Shown one piece after another: positions 1 through 12,900 of a stretch of 64,000 bases of DNA (position 1 is its first letter; each line of letters opens with the position of its first letter). Position numbers and translations under genes: made by a program. Source of the DNA: Pseudoscleropodium purum. Its lineage: Eukaryota > Streptophyta > Bryopsida > Hypnales > Brachytheciaceae. The stretch is taken from the NCBI GenBank assembly GCA_963969395.1, contig OZ017799.1, positions 11,472,501 through 11,536,500 of the forward strand, written 5' to 3'. The notes below the pieces were generated by a model. The model made no database searches, was not told the DNA's origin, and was given only the letters and a program-made list of their open reading frames with translations.

Positions 1-1288
1 AGACTCCCTTCGATTTCGGATTTGCCTCTTGCGAGGACAGGGGCTCGGAGCCAGACAGAGTGTCGGCGCAATCCCGTTGACTTCCAACAAGAGCTTTCGG
101 AGTAAAACCAAGCATACCATCGAGTCTGTCGTAGTATGGCCACCGGCTGGTACCTGCTAACGCAGGATTGCCAATTCTATGTGTCTTCTCCATCTACACC
201 AAATACATGCAACGAATTCTCATAAGATAGTTCCCTGCTAAGGTAAATATCTGATCCCGTCTCCTATTGCCTGACCCCTGTTACAAGCCGCAACTCATCT
301 GAGCATACACTCGATAGGCCTTCAATTCGCAAATTTGTTGTAAGCATGACTTGGCTAAATATCAATGGCCACTGATCTTTGAATGGAAATGGGGTTGCCC
401 TATTGTCCCTTTAATTGTGAATTACAACCTCCCACTTTGAAATGGTTGCATAAGAAGTTCATACATCGAGTGAGAAAATTTTGACCTCAAGAGAGTTTGG
501 CTCTTGTATCCAAAGTGAGCTCACTAGTAACCTCCCAATGAAAGAACACTCTTACATATTGGTTGCATTGCTTACATTAATGCAAATAGTAACCTCTACC
601 TTCACAATATTTTGTTGCAGTATAGAAACCCTCATTTAAGCTCATGTAGCTCTAGATACCTCAAAAAACCGAAGTTCTAAGGCCACATGAGGTATTGGTT
701 AAAAGTTCATCTCAAATTTTCAGAACTAAAAACACCTTTCTAGTACCTAAGATTATATCTGATTGAGAAACCTTTTGATTCCCTTCCAAAACTCATGAAA
801 GATCAAAAACTCTTTCGAAGAAGAAACGCGTTAGCGTTGAAATCTTCTATGAAGACTAGTCAAGTACGATCTGCAATTGCCAGGAACTCTGAACGAATTT
901 GACCCAAAAGGTACACTACCTTGTACCGTCGCTTCAGATTTTCGATCTTCATTTTACATTGTTTACTGCTCTTAACCGACTTGGTGCCATCTTCACGCGA
1001 ACTCACGTGCTGAGCAACCTCGTGCCAATGCCGCCCTCGCAAATTCCCCCTCTGCAGAGCGGAGTATTTCTCCTCGTAAATGTCTAAAAGCGAATGCACA
1101 GCGCCGTGGCTCCACTCATAATACTCTCGCCTATTCGTATCATTCCCGTTTCCAGAAGCAGATCCATTCCTCGGCCTCTTGCTTGCCTTCTTCACCTGCA
1201 CAGGCGTGCTCACCTGCAGTTCCGTGTACTGATCTGTCGAGAATGGCACAGGGCCGACTGGTTCAATATTAACAAGTGTGCCCTCCAT
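1..1288 (-). CDS. Trihelix (GT/SIP1-ASIL-type) transcription factor, 5' part, truncated by window start
   Basis: Two exons are visible: 1288 down to 920 (123 codons) and 193 down to position 1, where the window cuts the gene. Exon 1 ends at an AAG|GTAGTG donor and exon 2 starts after TTTGGTGTAG; the phase is 0 on both sides. Residues 33-40 (KKASKRPR) look like a nuclear localisation signal. The trihelix (Myb/SANT-like) DNA-binding domain runs from about residue 55, with W59 and W88, through KQCKMKIENLKRRYK and continues in exon 2 as MEKTHRIGN. Exon 2 then carries the SRWPYYDRLDGMLG block typical of this family after the DNA-binding domain. Such proteins bind GT elements in the nucleus. The start is the ATG at 1288; the longer open frame upstream begins only at a TTG. 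The family call is firm; the subfamily (SIP1/ASIL) is inferred from that block. The C-terminus lies outside the window. Confidence 0.85.
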
Positions 1289-3915
1289 GTTCAAATTCCT
1301 CAAGCTCTCGGAACCCCAAGAAAGCCAATCCCTCCCCTGTCACAATCAAATCCACCACATTGCCGACGCCAACACGCAACCCTAATTGCAACAGCACTCG
1401 TCCCTTTTTCAACAATCGACAGAACATCCACTTCCTGAAAAGGGATTCCGTAATGTGGAAGCTTCACAGAGATTTCGCACATCAGAGCCAGCTTGCAAGC
1501 GCGAACAAAACAGGATCACGGAGCTAAACCCCGGGTCCGCACATAAACCCATGATATGATCCTGAGCACAAGATCACGCATCATACTCGACCTAAACTTC
1601 GCAAAATCAGATCAAAAAGCGGAAGTGCTACAAAAAACCAAGTGCTCCAATCGACCTATCCCGGGCACGTAACCCGAGCTCGGGCACAGAACCCGAGCGA
1701 AGAAGCTCATGCACAACAGCAGCGACCGCATCCTATCTGTGGGCTGAACACAGAGCTCTGTGGCCCGACAAGCAACCCGGGGAAGACGAAGTTCCCATTG
1801 CGTTCTCCATCTTTGGTAGCAGTTCTACTAAATTGAGAACGGCTCTCTTCCAAGGCTCGAGATTCGATGCTCATCTCCCCCCTCTGACCTTCAACGGGTC
1901 CACAGATCAATGTGGATCATTACGTACAGTGATGAAATTCATCCTTCATCCTCCATGAACGAGGAGCTGAGAATGGAAAATTATTTCATGAATTAGACTA
2001 AGAGCATTCCCATCCATCCTCCATGAACTAGAAAATTATTTCATGAATTAGACTTAGTCAAGGGACAATGAATATTCAAAGTGCTAACAATAGGAGTTTT
2101 AAAAATTGACCTTGCACTCTCATGAACAGTAGGAATACATTTTAGGCAAGGATCCATAAGGGGCACTTTTAGAAAGGGGTCGAAATTACATGTAGTTATC
2201 TTAATCTTCAATTTATTTTATATGAATTAATTTTGTAAGTATAATATGGTTTACAAAATTTTAGTCATAACTAATATAAGGTGGTTTAAATTGCTTTTAT
2301 ACTTGGATGAAATAGTATAAATTTCATCCAATTGTCATCCACTCTTCTTCACTCTTCTCCACCTTCATTTGATATTTGTTCATTTTCATTTGCTTCCTTC
2401 CCTACATTTTTCCTAATTTCATCCAAATGCTCACCATAATTAGATCACATTCATTCAGTTTTATATTAGGGATCTTGTCCTATTCAAACTCTTGCACTAA
2501 TTGAACAAACTTGAGTAGTAAAAGTGGATTGTTTCAAAACTTTTCGAAATAATTGTCATTGTAAAGAAAATATATGTTCCACCCAGACATGAGTCTGATT
2601 GAGTGTGTTTTTCATCCTGCAGAAAAGGGAATTCCACGTGTACCAAATCAGATGAGGCTTGAAAAAGTAGGGTAGCGTCCTTCATTGGAAACTTTAAAGT
2701 TGAAATTTAAAAGCTGAAACTTTAAAGTTGAAGCTTCAAAAGCATATGAAATTTGGCATCGTGAAAGAGAAGCCGAAACAGGCAATTCGCGTGGGGGCGA
2801 TGGCATGTTTATCTTGACGGGAACGTCCTCCGGAAACTCATGGGATCGCCAAGGGAACACTGAGAACGCATGAGAACGCATGGGGGGAACATCGTCTTCT
2901 GCTGGAGGTGGAGTGGCCAGGCTGCCCTGCCGAGCCTGCTGTTCCTCTGTTTTTTCGATGCCTGCTGTATTGGAGCTTCACTTGCTCGGGTTTAACTTAG
3001 GTTCTGGAGCTCGCCTTGTTTTTTCACGATTGCTGCGCTCATCTATGTTCGCTCCTGAATTTTACATCTGCGGATGTTTTTCTCGCCTTTTGCGATTTTG
3101 TGTCGGGGCATCGAGAACTGAGTATCTGCTGGTTCACTCCGTTTTGGCGCCCGATTTGGTTCGGTGATGGCGAGTTTGTTTGCGGACGGGCAACAGATGT
3201 TGAGATTGATCGACGATTCGTTTACATGAAGCTCAAGTTGCTGTGGACGTTTTGGCGGAGTATTTGGATTTAATTTGTTCGATTCGCCGATGATACTTGA
3301 AGTTTGGGGGAGGATTGCGTCCTGTTCGGAAGGTCGCGGTGGTGGTAAATTGGGCAGTTTAGGTTTTAGGGTTCTGGCGGTCCGAATTCCTTGTGAGGAG
3401 TATAAGAGCAAGAGGCGGTCTCTTATGTGCGACAGGTCTCAGATGGAGCTGCACTACGAAAATTCGTCGCTGCAGTAAACGATTGTGCTTCATTGAGAAA
3501 GCTTCTTTGGTTTGCAATTTGGGGTGAGTTCGAGGTCGGTTGCAGTGGTGCTGTGGGAAAGTACAGAGAGTATATGGAGAATGGCGTTTTTTCTCGGGAG
3601 TAGTTTGTTAAAACGTTCTTGGATCGGCGATGGCGCTGCTTGGCTAGATCTTGTGTGAAGGAGCTTTGGCTGATTGCTGCAATTTATAATTGCGGATTTA
3701 GAGGATTATTTATACTCCTGTATGCGAGGTTGATTCCTTTTAATTTCGTCTTTTGATTCGAAAGGGTAAACGGAGATGCATATTATACGATATCTCGGCT
3801 GTTTATTCAATTTGAGGAATTCTAGAGCAATTGACAAGTTATTAAGTTTCTAGGGTTTGTGGATTATGTTCTTGCACAAGCCGAACCAGAGAATGTGGGC
3901 CTGCTGACATGGCTG
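1289..3915. promoter_or_regulatory. Bidirectional intergenic region between the trihelix gene and FAB1
   Basis: This 2.6-kb spacer separates two head-to-head genes and must hold both promoters and 5' leaders. The stretch from about 2880 to 3840 is less AT-rich and probably contains the FAB1 leader. A likely leader intron acceptor (TTTCTAG) ends at about 3853, shortly before the FAB1 ATG. At 1947-2055 a short block is duplicated directly: CATCCTCCATGAAC followed by AAATTATTTCATGAATTAGACT occurs twice, the first copy with a 16-base insertion. Several 60-120 aa open frames here lack family features and are treated as chance. Confidence 0.5.
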
Positions 3916-6900
3916 ATGGAAGGAGCAACCAATGCATTGAGCGAAATTGTAGAGCGGGTGAGCGCTTGGATTCCTCGCCTTGGTACCAGGGAGGATGAGG
4001 CCACAATCATGTCTCGAGACTTTTGGATGCCCGATCGGAGCTGTCGCATGTGCTACGAATGCGAGTCTCAGTTCACAATCTTTAATAGGCGTCATCACTG
4101 TAGGATATGCGGAAAAGTGTTTTGTGGAAAGTGTACTCTCAACGCCATCCCTGCCCCTGTAAGTAGCCCTCGCCGTTTCCATGACGAGAATGAGCGAGTT
4201 CGTGTGTGCAACTATTGCTTCAAGGTTTATACCGACCGTGCTGAGCAGGACTATTCCAATCGTGAGATTCTTGCACTAGACTCTCCATCAAGTCAAACAT
4301 TGAGTCCGTCTGAGCCAGCTGGTCACAGTTTTAGCAATGCCTCGGGTTCAGTTACGAGGGCCCTTTCAGGCAACCATGATGTGACCTACTCGGAATCATT
4401 GTCTACTATCCGACCCCTCCCTTCCCCTGATCGCACTGTCGTGGAATTGGAGGCATCTGAGGATGGGAACCCTACCTGTGCCTTATGCATGGACGCTCAA
4501 CCTGACAGCAGAGCGTGTCCACATAAGCAGTCACGGGATCAAGCATCGAGTCTCTATGAGTTCTGCAGGTCAGCTGTCCTTCCTCACTATCATATTATCA
4601 TAAAGTGCTGAAGCTTTATTTGCATGGATTGAGTTGGTATGGTTGCTCACAGCAGGTCTGAGAATGTTATCTGGAATAGCAGCGCTGGAAATACTCTGAA
4701 CTTAGACCAAGCTCTTCGTAGTGATAATCTTTGTGAGTGAGGACAGTCATTTGAGAGACGTCGGAGTCTGAAAATGGATTACGCATTTGTTGTGAGACTT
4801 ATTACACTTGCTTGTGCATAATTTTGCTAAAGTGACGACGAGGAAAATCGAGGTCCGAAGACTGAAGGAGGCCATGAGGATCTTGACGACGAAGATGATA
4901 GCGTCATGGAGCTGGAGTATGCTGATAGCAATCGCGGAAAGTCACCCACCTCAGTTGAGAATTCTCAGAATATGGGAGAAGTTCCCGTCTTGGTCGATAA
5001 AGTCAGCGACAGCAGGTGTGAAATTTCGTCTGATATACCAGTCATGTTTGGGTGTGTTTAAATATTGCTTCTGGCAATAGTTGCATTTTAGATGTCCCCT
5101 TCCTTGAATTAGCCAGGGATTGTCGTTTGCAGGGTTATGTGGTTCCTGAAGTTTGATTCGCATTGTTTTGTGCTCTGTCTTAATGTGTCCTCTTTCTCTA
5201 ATTTATTCTTTAATGAACTTTCATAGTTATATCAGGGGTGTGATAGCATCCAGCCAAAGCATATTTGAATAGTTAGTGTCCGTTGCTATTTACATGATTG
5301 AATCAGCATATTTTAAGTTTTAGGAGTACTTTATTTAATTGAGCACGACCTTACTAAGTGCCGTGGACAGGGATGCCGATGGAGAGTCTTCTGTAATGTG
5401 GAGAAGTATTCAGTCGTGTGATGATATCGACAGCCTTGATGGTACCCTAAATGAATCCCAGGCGAGGTATTCTATGTATGAGGAAGCGGCTGCTCAGCCA
5501 CCTGTTGCAAGTGAAATTGACCATCCAAGTGTTGACTATGAGAGTAACGGGGTTATCTGGGAACCTCCCGCCCCCGAAGATGAGGATGATGAAGCTGACG
5601 TGAGCTTGGTACGTTTTTCTCGTGATTTGAGGTTGTGTGACTTGATACTGGAGGTCAGTAAGTAATGCAGACTCATTTTGTTCAGATCGAGTCATGCCTG
5701 TATACCCATTTACTGTTCCCTGGGACGTGAATGTTGTGGCAGATGATGTTGTTAGAAGAGGAAATTTCATTTTGACTCTCTTGGAAGTTTCAAGTATACA
5801 GCAGTAGATAGTTGAATGGAAACTTCATGCCTCAATGAATGAGAAGGGTTACTCCTGTGGTTTTTATTTGTTTTCATTTCTCAGTAGAGAGCCACTTGGT
5901 ACTATACTCTGGGAAGGCTTCGAAGTTCATAGCAGGGTTGTTACAACTGATATATTGACGTAGGTGGTCATGTTTTAGTGAATGTATACTTGCTTAATCT
6001 GAAGCTCTTTACTTATTATTTCACCCAAAGTTTCTAGTCATTATAGAGAGTGGTTTTCCTGATCATTTTCCTAGACAATATTTAAGTAAGATTCTCTATG
6101 GCCTTGGCAAGTACAGGTTGATGAGGATGACGAGGATGTTGAGTGGGTGCCGCGGATGCCAGGGAGTGTCAGCAGCAGCGAGAACAGAAGCAAGGCAGCA
6201 ATGCGGGCCATTGTCAAGGGCCATTTTAGAGCACTTGTTGCCCAGCTTCTTATCGCAGAAGATGTACGGGTACGTAAAGACGTGCAGTAGTCTGTCATCC
6301 TTTGCTTATCGTTTCATTCGTACTGTACTCAAGAATCCCTTTGGGTAGGTGAAAGAACATCTTCTGAATAAATAACTGAAAAGGAATTTATTTGAAGAAA
6401 ATACATACTCAAATGTTGATGAAGTCACGTAAATCTTGTGTGTGGTGTCCGATCTTATTTGTTGAAATTTTTAAAGGCTAGAATAACTGTTGCAACAGTT
6501 TGGAGAAGAAGGTGGCTCAAGCAGCTGGTTAGAGATTGTGAGCACGTTGTCATTGCAAGCTGCCAATTTAGTCAAACCGGATATCAGCAAAGGAGGCGGA
6601 ATGGATCCTGGTGGCTATGTAAAGGTCAAGTGTATTGCTTCCGGGCAACGGGAGGACAGGTGAAATTACGATTCTTGACTGCACTTGCATCTGTCTGATT
6701 GGATGAACACCTTTGTTGGTTGTAATTACCAAACGTTAATTTGTTTCATTTTGCAGTCACTTTCGCTAAGAAGAGAAATGAGTTGTTCTCTTTGAATAGT
6801 CTATTTACGATAGAATTGTCACAGAGGAGGAGGATTTAGGATTGGTCTGAAAGAGACGGATCTCAAATTGACCCTGCCGTCATCTTGTGGTGTTGAGCAG

Positions 6901-9900
6901 CATGGTTGTGAAGGGCATTGTTTGTCATAAGAATGTACAAAATCGACGCATGACTTCTCGTTTTAAGAATCCTCGACTTCTCTTATTGGGTGGAGCCTTG
7001 GAGTATCACCGTGTTTCCAATCAGCTTTCGTCTCTCGACACTTTATTGCAACAGGTTTGTACGTTTGGAAAGTTTAGGAACAAATTATAAGTCGTGCTCT
7101 TGTGGTATTTGCATCCCGCGCATTCAGAGGTCTTCGACTTTTGGGGGGTGCATTATTTGCGTATGTGAAGATTCTCATGTACTTCTGTTGGCATGATCTG
7201 GATCCGTACATCAGTCAGTTGAATCGAACATTAAAGCTATAGGACGATCATTATGATTATTTCAATTTTAAGCCATTCTGTGAAGCGCTTGAACCGGGGA
7301 ATTCTCCCATTAGCATTCTGAAATTTTAGATTTGATAAGGGCTTTAGAGTGGGGCGTTGGAATTCCGATGACAATATACTGTCATTTTTAGAACGCGAAG
7401 TGGCGCATTCGACACTTCTAAGAGAGTCTCTTTCGAAGAATGTATTCCATTGTAATTCTGGTAGGTTATCATGTGAGCCTCAAAAGGGTTGAGGCACTCT
7501 CTGGACTCTATGTTTGGAGCATAGTAATGATTTGTTTTACGAATCTACGCGCGTATATGTCTTTGCCCAGCCTTAAAGCTATTTTCGCATGAATTATTTG
7601 CAGGAGAGGGATCATCTCAGCATGACAGTTGCTCGTATTGAAGCCCACCACCCTAACGTCCTCTTAGTGGAGAAAACAGTATCAAGATATGCGCAGGATA
7701 AGTTGTTGGAGAAAGAAATTTCTGTTGTTTTAAATGTCAAGAGGCCACTCTTGGAGCGCATCGCCCGTTGCACTGGTGCTCAGGTCAGCCTTATAATTAA
7801 TTCGTTTTGTCCATCAACATGTAATCTTTGAGTTTACAAGTTTTACGCATGAATGAGGTAGCTTGTTATTTTGTTAATGCTGGAAACAATCGATATTTTC
7901 TGACTCGGTTAAGGGGTATGTCGTCTAGTAACTTGTTAACCTGAATTATTTGTGCATAAAACCAACCATTCGGTGCAACCTTTTCTAGTTCATATGCACC
8001 GTATTAGTAGCTGATCTCAGCTGTTTTGTAATATGACGTATATTCGTTTTTAGATTTTCAGTTTTGTGTTGGGTAGTACCTCATGGTTTTGATTTTGCGG
8101 TTTTTCTTCTTTGCTGAACTGTTTTAATTTTCTTAGTGTTGTTCCCGTAATTTGTACATTCATCTTATCATAGCCTATTGCTAGCTTATCACTAATTTTA
8201 TTGCTTGCAAGGTCTCATAGGTTTGATTTGTTTTCATTCTCTCTGATAATTTTGTCTATGTGTACCTCTTGTTTGCAATATTAACAAGAAATACAGAGAA
8301 GCAATCTGGGAAGTTATATTTTTCTGAATTCTGCTTACTTTTGTTGGAGAGCACGAAGCAGAGGTATTCACTGATTTACTTGAATTTGGCAGATAGTTGC
8401 TTCTCCAGAATATCTTATGGCTCCGACGGCCGGTCAATGCGAACTTTTTCACATCGAAAAATTTGTGGAGGAGCAAGATTGTAAAGGTCAGGGAGGCAGA
8501 CCCGGTCCAAAATATCTGATGTTTTTCGAAGGCTGTCCAAGACCTTTGGGTTGCACTGTCCTGCTCCGAGGTGCACCTACAGAAGAATTAAAAAGCGTGA
8601 AGAAGGTAGTCCAGTTTGCAGTCTTTGCTGCTTACCATCTTGCTTTGGAGACCTCGTTCTTGGCAGACGAGGGTGCAACTCTACCTAAACTCTCACTTTC
8701 GTCTCCAATGAGCACAGTGCGGGTCTTAGACAGGCCAATTTCTACCACTTCTGGCTTCACCAACCAACCTTCATTTGGACAATCGCCTGTGAGTACATTT
8801 TTTCTAGTTGTTCGTGATTACTCATTCTTTGAACTAGTGTTTTACCCATTATTTTAGTGACCACACAATGTTTTGCCCGTACGGTGAACATTGCACATTG
8901 TTCTACTCAAATTGGAAACAGCGGGCAGTAATCACAAGACAGGTGTATAAAGTGACTAATTCTAAGTAATCTCTTTCGCTCATTTTCTTTGTTTTTAATC
9001 GATTGAAAATAAGTATATTACATGGTTTGCCTTACTATGCTAGTGAAGCTCAATAGTGTAGTTAACAATTGACTGTGTGCTCTGGCACCTAAGTGCATAT
9101 TTGACTGGGATTTGCTACTTCTCCTTCCAAACATTGGATGATTGGCTGATCGTACAAGTTTCTGTTGTTGATCTCGCCTACTCATGTGATCTTGTTAATG
9201 CTTGTCCTTGTTGATGGCAGTAATAACCATATCGGCTAGCAAAAGTTGTTGTTAGGACTGTTTTCTCATTTTTTGACGTCACCTCTTCTGTCCTGTCATT
9301 GGATACTAATAAGCAACGGGTTTTTATTAATTTTCCTTTTTCATCTGTCTGTTAGGCATTCAACTCTTTATCCCAGCAGCAAAACAAGAGAGTGCATTCG
9401 TCACTACCAACTAATGCTTCTGAAGGGGTTGTTTCGGATGTCTTCTCTAATCATGATTCGCGTAGCATTGCGGACAAATCTGGAATGAGAAGCTTTTCTT
9501 TCGATCACTCTGCTTCAGGAACCGATGCAGTAGTTGGTGTCGATCTGCATCCTCTTCAGAGATCCAAGTCTGTGAAGCCCAACAGTTATTCTACATGGGT
9601 AGGATCATTTATTCCTTATATGTTTCAGTTGATGTTCTATCTTAAATGTGTATCCAAGCACTCTTCCTTCTTTTTCCAACTTCTATATCGCAGATGTTGA
9701 CCAATTTTTCCGTTTAATATTGCAAACTATTATTACCCTGTGAATTATTCTTACTCCCGTTTTTGTGTAGTATCTTTTTGAATATAGCTGTTCATAGCTA
9801 TTTCCTTTTTTACATGTGATTAGACCTGCTGAGTTAGGCGAGGTTTGCTTTTGTATCATTGTATAAGAGTTGAAGTAAATTATTGCTGTAGGTACAAGAG

Positions 9901-12900
9901 ATTGTGCCCTGAAATGACTGTGGTGTGGACAGGAAAGGGAAGAAAGCATTCAACTTTCGTCCGCTGGAGACTTTCACCAACTACAGCAACCGTCTAAGCT
10001 GGAGAATACAAGAGACGTCAATGAAAGCTCCACCGCTCCAGGGATTCTGAAGGATGATTTTCTTCCACCTCTGTCAGATCATCAGAGTATCTTGATTTCC
10101 GTTTCAAATCGCTGTTTACGCAAAGGACGTGTTTGTGAGCATCCTCATCTTATGCGTATAAAGTATTATGGAAGTAAAGATAAGCCTCTCGGAAAGTTTT
10201 TGAAGGATTCTCTTTTCAATGTGGTGAGTTATTTCCTGTTTACCAGTACGAAGTTTTCTGGGTTGTGCTTTTGGACGATTTTAATTTATTTACTTTGAAG
10301 TGATTTATTGACCTATGTTGTTTAACATTAGGATATCCATACTTAGTTTGAAGAGATGTTCTGTCGTATGTTGAAGAACGAAAGACAAAAAGAGAGTACT
10401 ACAGAATTTTTCATGATGAATACGAATGTGACATTGTGTTTTCTAAGGTTGTCTGGCTGCGTGTCTTGTTATGCTGATGCTGATGCTAGAGGTTTATTTC
10501 ACGTTAGTCATTTTTTGCACTTCTTGGCGAAGTTGTTAACAAGAAGAATTTTGTGGGTCTTAACAGAGCAGCAGTTGTGCTTCTTGCGAGGAGCCACTTG
10601 ATTCGCATGTTCATTGCTACACACATCGTCAGGGGAGTTTGACTATTTCTGTGCAGCGACTGAGGTCGACTGTTCTGCCCGGAGAGAAAGATGGGAGGAT
10701 ATGGATGTGGCTTCGATGTCTTCGTTGTCCACGGACTGATGGCGTTCCCCCTGCAACAAGGAGACTTGTAATGTCTGATGCTGCTTGGGGCCTTTCGTTT
10801 GGGAAGTTCTTAGAGCTGAGTTTTTCAAACCATGCCGCAGCCAGTCGTGCTGCTGCGTGTGGCCACTCTTTGCATAGGGATTGTCTGAGATTTTATGGGT
10901 ATGACATCTTGGCACCTTTTTCCTCAGTTCTATGTTTTCTATGTAGTATTATCGGGGTTACCCTAGGCGTCTTGTAAACTTTTGCGTGTTTCAGTCGTGC
11001 AAATGTGTTGCCTCTTTCTATGTTAGTTATGTCAATAGTTACAAAAGTACATGAAATTGCGAGAGGCCAGGTAGTTTTTGCAATGTCCACTAGCGCAAAC
11101 TTTTAGACCAATTATTTATGACGCACGTAGTGTGATGCTAAATTTTATGTTCGTTAGATATGTAAGTTTCTGTTGTCCTCTGAATGAGTAGTTTGGTGTC
11201 TTCAACACTAATCTGTTTCTGGTATGTTCAGATGTGGCCAGTTTGTGGCTTGTTTTAAATATGCGACTATCAACCTTCATTCTGTAGCTGTCCCTCCTCC
11301 GCAGATAGAGTTCCACAATCCTAAACAACAGGGTTGGCTTCGAAACGAAGTTACTGAGGTATTTAAATTTTGGCAATTTTGAAACTCTTGGTGTCGTGAT
11401 GGTTGATCCTTCTGGTATTTAAAGACACTTGTTTGACTGGCCCTGTCACCAATGGTATCTATTATTCTGAAATAGATCGTGCTTTGATATTAATTGTTGA
11501 GCTTTTTGTTGGAATTGTGATGAGAGTACTAGTTTCTCATTGTACTCATATGGGACTTGAAACAGGTCGCAGATAAATCAAACTTAGTATTTGCAGAGAT
11601 CTTCAATGCAATCGGTGCACTAGATGATAAAATTGCAAGCTCAAAGTTGTTATACTCCAGTACCAAGCTCTCTGATGCCAGGCGGCAGATTGTGGAGCTG
11701 GAAAGCCTTTTACAAAAAGAGAAGGCAGAGGTTGAGGTACGTCACTCAAACTCGCTTTTGAACGCAAACACTACGAGTACAATCTCCTAAACCTGTGGAT
11801 GTCTAGGATCTCGGTCCTTTTGGTTAATTATTCCTAGCAATTACATGTAGCATGAGAGATCTATGTTTACTGAGATTTTGTTATTATATGACCATTACCA
11901 TACTGTCTTGCAGGCGCAATTTCAAAATGCTGTACCTTTGAACTCCGTACCAGGACATATGGTGGCTGACATCTTAACGCTCAACAGAATAAGACGACAC
12001 CTTGCGGATACTTCTGCTGCTTGGGACACACGTCTCTATAAAATTTCCTGCTCCCTGCATTTGCGACATCAGCATGCGAGAAGCTCTGATCCAGGCTTTC
12101 TTGACTCTTCATTGTTACTTTTCAAAGTTGGCGATACTTCATTTGGAAGATCAAGGGAGGCAGACACCAGCTTGACCCCAAAAGAAGAGCCGATAGTCAA
12201 TGCAAATCTGGAGGTTGGAACTCGAATAGAGCAAGAGCATGTTGGTGATTCTACTGAACATATGATAGATCAGACTGCCCTGAAGCAGGAGAATTCGGAC
12301 GGCACTTTCGAGAGCAGTGGTGACTCTGGTACTGCTGGTGGGAACCTTGTTGAGGACTTCTCCTCTTCAGTAGCCGCAAGTGATGTTACTGGAGCTCATT
12401 TCCCACGGAATCTAACTTCTGTATCTGGTGTTCATCCGTTGTTAATTGACGATCCTGAGGAAAGTCCGGTAACCAGTGTCATGAACTCACTTGCTCTCCC
12501 TAGACAATTATCAAGTCCTTTTCCTATTGCTGGTTCCCTTGAAGGCTTTGCCAGTGCAGAAAGTGAGGAACCAGTTCAAGAAGGTTTCCGAGTAGGCAGC
12601 GAAGGTATTTTGCCGCTTTGCCTCACCCCTCGTATTTAAATCACTGGATTTGAGGTAGCATTATTTACAGAAATTACATTTATAATGTTTTATTTAGCCA
12701 AGTTCTGTTGTACAGTTAGCTGTTTCTTTTCACTTGTGCAGAATATTGTTGAATAGTATTGTACAGAATTGTGAGTCCTGACCTTTTTCAAATCGTCCTG
12801 TGTGTGAAGCTATGGCAAGTCTCAATTGTCCAGATGAAAAAGTCGCGGATTTGGGTAGTTCGCTACCAGAGGGATTTAGCCCTGCAACTACAGACTCAGA

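Noticed and set aside
2880..3480. Several 67-122 aa frames on both strands upstream of FAB1
   Set aside because: The region is probably FAB1 promoter and leader; frames overlap on both strands and none resembles a protein family.
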